Shown: positions 5,302-7,040 of the stretch, one piece after another | Numbering within the stretch: position 1 is the stretch's first letter | Layout of the letters: each line of letters starts with the position of its first letter | Origin: an uncultured Cryomorphaceae bacterium | GTDB lineage: Bacteria; Bacteroidota; Bacteroidia; Flavobacteriales; Schleiferiaceae | Assembly: GCA_937900215.1 (NCBI GenBank) | Contig: CALCFH010000311.1 | Coordinates: 1 to 7,040 of the forward strand | Direction: 5' to 3' | Length of the DNA stretch: 7,040 bases | Made by a program: the position numbers and the translations under genes | The notes under the pieces: generated by a model | Told to the model about the DNA's origin: nothing | Seen by the model: the letters and a program-made list of their open reading frames with translations, nothing else | Database searches by the model: none

Positions 5302-5882
5302 AAAAGTTTTTCGGCCTTTTTGGCTTTGTTTTTCTGCTATTAGCGAGTTGTCAGAATGCACATTCAACAAAAGACCATGGTCAAAAAAGTGCTGAGAAGA
5401 CTGAAGCTGAGTTGAAGTCACAAGCGCAGCTTATTGTTCAATTTAGCTCTCAAGCCCTTTTGGAGAAACTCCAAAAAAGCATAGAAGATCAAGGCTTAAC
5501 TGGAGCGGTAGACTTCTGTAAACTAGAAGCTCTAGCTATAACAGATTCGCTTTCTCTGGCATTTGGAGTAGATATTAAACGGGTAAGTGCAAAGAATCGA
5601 AATTCGGCCAATGCACCCCATGGTGAAGACAAGAAATATCTAGATCAATTCGAAAATCAAGGGGAGTTGGCTGTGCCTGTTTTGGTTCAGGTAAAAGACA
5701 AGTATACTTATTTCGCACCCATTCGAGTGGCAGGTGCACTCTGCTTGAATTGCCATGGCATGCTGAACGAAACCATGACATCTCAGCAGTTTGAGCATAT
5801 AAAAGAGAGCTATCCTGAAGATAAAGCCTTTGGATATTCTCTCGGAGATCTTAGGGGAATGTGGAAAATTACATACAATTGA
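5298..5882 (+). CDS. DUF3365 (Tll0287-like) heme-c lipoprotein
   Basis: The 194-residue protein has a clear lipoprotein signal: MKKFFGLFGFVFLLLASC with lipobox LASC and lipidated Cys18. After a polar linker, the domain carries GAVDFCKLEALAI (69-81), IKRVSAKNRNSANAP (93-107) and PIRVAGALCLNCHGML (141-156). CLNCH (149-153) is a c-type heme attachment motif, and the order of motifs matches DUF3365. In the cyanobacterial family member Tll0287, as I recall, a cysteine and the CxxCH histidine are the heme axial ligands; Cys74 here is at the equivalent-looking place. The protein is thus predicted to be a periplasmic, membrane-anchored single-heme protein acting in electron transfer or redox/gas sensing. 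Its ATG overlaps the preceding stop by 4 bases, and the thioredoxin gene starts 4 bases after its own stop. Cytochrome c maturation genes are not in the window. Confidence 0.88.
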   Translation: MKKFFGLFGFVFLLLASCQNAHSTKDHGQKSAEKTEAELKSQAQLIVQFSSQALLEKLQKSIEDQGLTGAVDFCKLEALAITDSLSLAFGVDIKRVSAKNRNSANAPHGEDKKYLDQFENQGELAVPVLVQVKDKYTYFAPIRVAGALCLNCHGMLNETMTSQQFEHIKESYPEDKAFGYSLGDLRGMWKITYN

Positions 5883-5886
5883 TTCT

Positions 5887-6186
5887 ATGAGTAGTTTTAA
5901 AGAACTGATTAATGGCGATAAGCCCGTATTAGTAGATTTTAGTGCAGAATGGTGTGGGCCTTGCAAAAGCTTACAGCCGATATTAAAGGAGGTCGCGAGG
6001 CAGTTGAAAGACAGCGTTCGGATTATAAAAATTGATGTAGATAAGAATCAAGAGCTCTCGCAGAAGCTTCAAATACAGGGGGTGCCAACCTTGATTTTGT
6101 ATAAAGATGGAGCGCCTTTGTGGAGACAATCGGGTGTGATTCCAGCACAACAACTAGTGCAGATTATTCAGTCGCACTCTTTGTAG
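5887..6186 (+). CDS. thioredoxin (short, cytoplasmic)
   Basis: I start at the ATG at 5887, giving 99 residues that begin MSSFKELI, normal for the first helix. The upstream extension to 5830 would lie inside the DUF3365 gene and adds no thioredoxin-like sequence. The fold markers are present: buried Asp17 in VLVDFSAEW, active site WCGPC (22-26), and cis-proline Pro67 in GVPTLILYKDG. There is no signal peptide, so it should be a cytoplasmic dithiol-disulfide reductant, slightly shorter than the usual 105-110 residues. As last gene of the cluster it may regenerate the cytoplasmic rhodaneses by removing persulfide sulfur, a known activity of thioredoxins in general. It is unlikely to reach the periplasmic proteins directly without a DsbD/CcdA-type membrane partner, which is not in the window. 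Its last 23 bases overlap the convergent gene. Confidence 0.93.
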   Translation: MSSFKELINGDKPVLVDFSAEWCGPCKSLQPILKEVARQLKDSVRIIKIDVDKNQELSQKLQIQGVPTLILYKDGAPLWRQSGVIPAQQLVQIIQSHSL

Positions 6187-6700
6187 GTAGTCCGCCTTGA
6201 TAAGCTGAAAGGAATGCCGAGGCAACCAAAAGTATCAGCAAGCCTGGAAGAAAAGGTTCTGAAAAAGAATAAATAGCCATGTTTATGGGTCTAGAATATT
6301 GACTCCATTTTTTTTCAAATTCATCTCTAAATTGAATTAATTCTTCCTCACTTAGGTTTTCAGATTTCCAACGTTCTTCTAGTTGACTTTTATAATTTGC
6401 CTTAAAATCAAAAGTTTTACTGTTGTAGAATGCCATCCAACCTAAAGTGTAAAGTGTGCATAACATCAGTAGCATGCCAACTCCTCCTCCAAAAAGCACA
6501 TTGAATTTGAAGCCTTTTTGGCGCCCCAATTTTTGCATTCCTGCAATGATAATGGCACTACACACCCCAATTGCGGCATAACCTATTAGTACAGAGGATG
6601 TAAATACTTTGCTATCTCTAGTCAACCATGTGCCCATTACTAAAATGAGGGTGAACAATAATCCTGAGGCCCCACCGTAAATCAATAGTATACGTTTCAT
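6164..6700 (-). CDS. DUF4199 domain membrane protein
   Basis: The 178-residue protein has four predicted membrane helices (about 4-25, 33-56, 68-92, 141-166). A long charged segment between helices 3 and 4 (about 94-138, SKTFDFKANYKSQLEERW then SEEELIQFRDEFEKKW) is probably helical and exposed. The order of GYAAIGVCSAIIIAGMQK in helix 2, the LGWMAFYNSKTFDF region and the long polar helix fits the DUF4199 family, which is widespread in Bacteroidota and of unknown function. The start ATG is preceded by a promoter-like sequence at close range. The C-terminal codons overlap the thioredoxin gene by 23 bases tail to tail, so transcripts would be antisense at their ends. Confidence 0.85.
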   Translation of the reverse strand: MKRILLIYGGASGLLFTLILVMGTWLTRDSKVFTSSVLIGYAAIGVCSAIIIAGMQKLGRQKGFKFNVLFGGGVGMLLMLCTLYTLGWMAFYNSKTFDFKANYKSQLEERWKSENLSEEELIQFRDEFEKKWSQYSRPINMAIYSFSEPFLPGLLILLVASAFLSAYQGGLPTKSATE

Positions 6701-6708
6701 TTGTAAGA

Positions 6709-6739
6709 GAAAATTATTTTCAGTTTGTGAACACTCAAA
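6709..6739 (-). promoter_or_regulatory. likely promoter of the DUF4199 gene (TTTG-N19-TAATTTTC)
   Basis: On the minus strand TTTG (6739-6736) is followed after exactly 19 bases by TAATTTTC (6716-6709), a seven-of-eight match to TAnnTTTG. The spacing is that of Bacteroidota primary sigma factor promoters. The -7 element ends 8 bases before the ATG at 6700, implying an mRNA leader of only a few bases. It is the best two-part promoter in the window. Confidence 0.5.
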
Positions 6740-6757
6740 GTAACTGTTTTGTCATCG

Positions 6758-6785
6758 TTTGGCAATTGAACATTAGCTACCTTTA
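6758..6785 (+). promoter_or_regulatory. possible promoter of the TolB-like gene (TTTG-N16-TACCTTTA)
   Basis: TTTG at 6758-6761 precedes TACCTTTA at 6778-6785, seven of eight matches to TAnnTTTG. The 16-base spacer is somewhat short. The element ends 8 bases before the ATG at 6794, so the mRNA would be nearly leaderless. Confidence 0.3.
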
Positions 6786-6793
6786 GCCATCGG

Positions 6794-7040
6794 ATGAGAG
6801 GATTTAAACTTGTACTTGTACTAATTCTATTTCTTACGCTGCCAATGCAGCTGTTTGGTCAGTTTTACTATGGTCTGCACCAAGACTATGGCAAGAATAG
6901 GGTAGAGTACAATGAATTTGTATGGAATTATTATCGCTTTGATAAAATTGATATCTATTTCTACAAAAGTTCCAATGAGGTAGCCAAACAAGTGGCGGTT
7001 TTGGCCGATGAGAACCTAAAGCAATTAGAGAAACTGCTCG
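6794..7040 (+). CDS. exported TolB-like / peptidase-MA-like protein, N-terminal part (runs off right edge)
   Basis: Only the first 82 codons are present. A signal peptide (MRGFKLVLVLILFLTLPMQL, then FG) is probably cleaved after Gly22, giving a mature protein beginning QFYYGLHQDYGKNRVEYNEF. The following NYYRFDKIDIYFYKSSNEVA and the helix VLADENLKQLEKLL match the N-terminus of large (about 1000-residue) Bacteroidota proteins often named biopolymer transporter Tol or TolB-like. In these, an N-terminal metallopeptidase-like domain precedes a WD40-like (PD40) propeller. The assignment rests on recall of that N-terminal pattern, because the diagnostic later parts are outside the window. The start ATG is the first in frame and begins the signal peptide. 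It is divergent from the DUF4199 gene with 93 bases between them. Confidence 0.7.
   Translation, partial: MRGFKLVLVLILFLTLPMQLFGQFYYGLHQDYGKNRVEYNEFVWNYYRFDKIDIYFYKSSNEVAKQVAVLADENLKQLEKLL

Noticed and set aside
5830..5886. A 19-codon upstream extension of the thioredoxin reading frame starting at 5830
   Set aside because: It lies almost entirely inside the DUF3365 gene in another frame, and the thioredoxin fold begins normally at the ATG at 5887.
5575..5966. Minus-strand open frames of 68 and 108 codons opposite the DUF3365 and thioredoxin genes
   Set aside because: They are shadows of conserved genes, with no signal, motif or plausible start region.
1..7040. Mobile element, CRISPR, tRNA, attachment site or defence system
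   Set aside because: I found no transposase, integrase, direct-repeat array, tRNA-like cloverleaf, target-site duplication or known defence gene on either strand.

Overview
The window looks like ordinary chromosome of a member of the Bacteroidota, most likely a marine or aquatic flavobacterium-like organism. The reasons are moderate A+T content, start codons mostly without Shine-Dalgarno sequences, promoter-like elements of the Bacteroidota type (TAnnTTTG, in one case with TTTG 19 bases upstream), and several families typical of that phylum (DUF6132, DUF4199, the TolB-like surface protein, and a RuvB-QueG pair). No mobile element, rRNA, tRNA, CRISPR array or phage gene is visible. The window is densely coding: no stretch longer than about 100 bases lacks a gene.

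Layout. (1) 1-339, minus strand: the N-terminal part of a PrsW-type membrane protease that runs off the left edge. (2) 471-2015, plus strand: a three-gene set of mscL (mechanosensitive channel), a secreted four-cysteine protein and a four-helix membrane protein, the last two of unknown function. (3) 2034-3986, minus strand: ruvB followed 3 bases later by queG. (4) 4082-6186, plus strand: a compact six-gene run, mostly overlapping or separated by a few bases. It encodes two cytoplasmic single-domain rhodaneses, a rhodanese with an export signal (probably a lipoprotein), a tiny two-helix DUF6132 protein with two periplasmic cysteines, a DUF3365 heme-c lipoprotein and a short thioredoxin. (5) 6164-6700, minus strand: a DUF4199 membrane protein whose 3' end overlaps the thioredoxin gene. 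(6) 6794 to the right edge, plus strand: the start of a large exported TolB-like protein.

The most interesting part is region 4. All three rhodanese active-site loops are intact (CLSGGR, CASGMR, CRSGQR). Sulfane-sulfur carriers are therefore predicted on both sides of the inner membrane, next to a membrane protein with periplasmic cysteines, a periplasmic cytochrome-like protein and a cytoplasmic dithiol reductant. The inference is an envelope-spanning sulfur or thiol redox module. The parts belong to known families; the module's function is not established by the sequence.

The divergent intergenic regions 3987-4081 and 6701-6793 carry promoter-like elements. Three of these lie only 6-8 bases from the start codon, which would give leaderless or nearly leaderless mRNAs if they are real.
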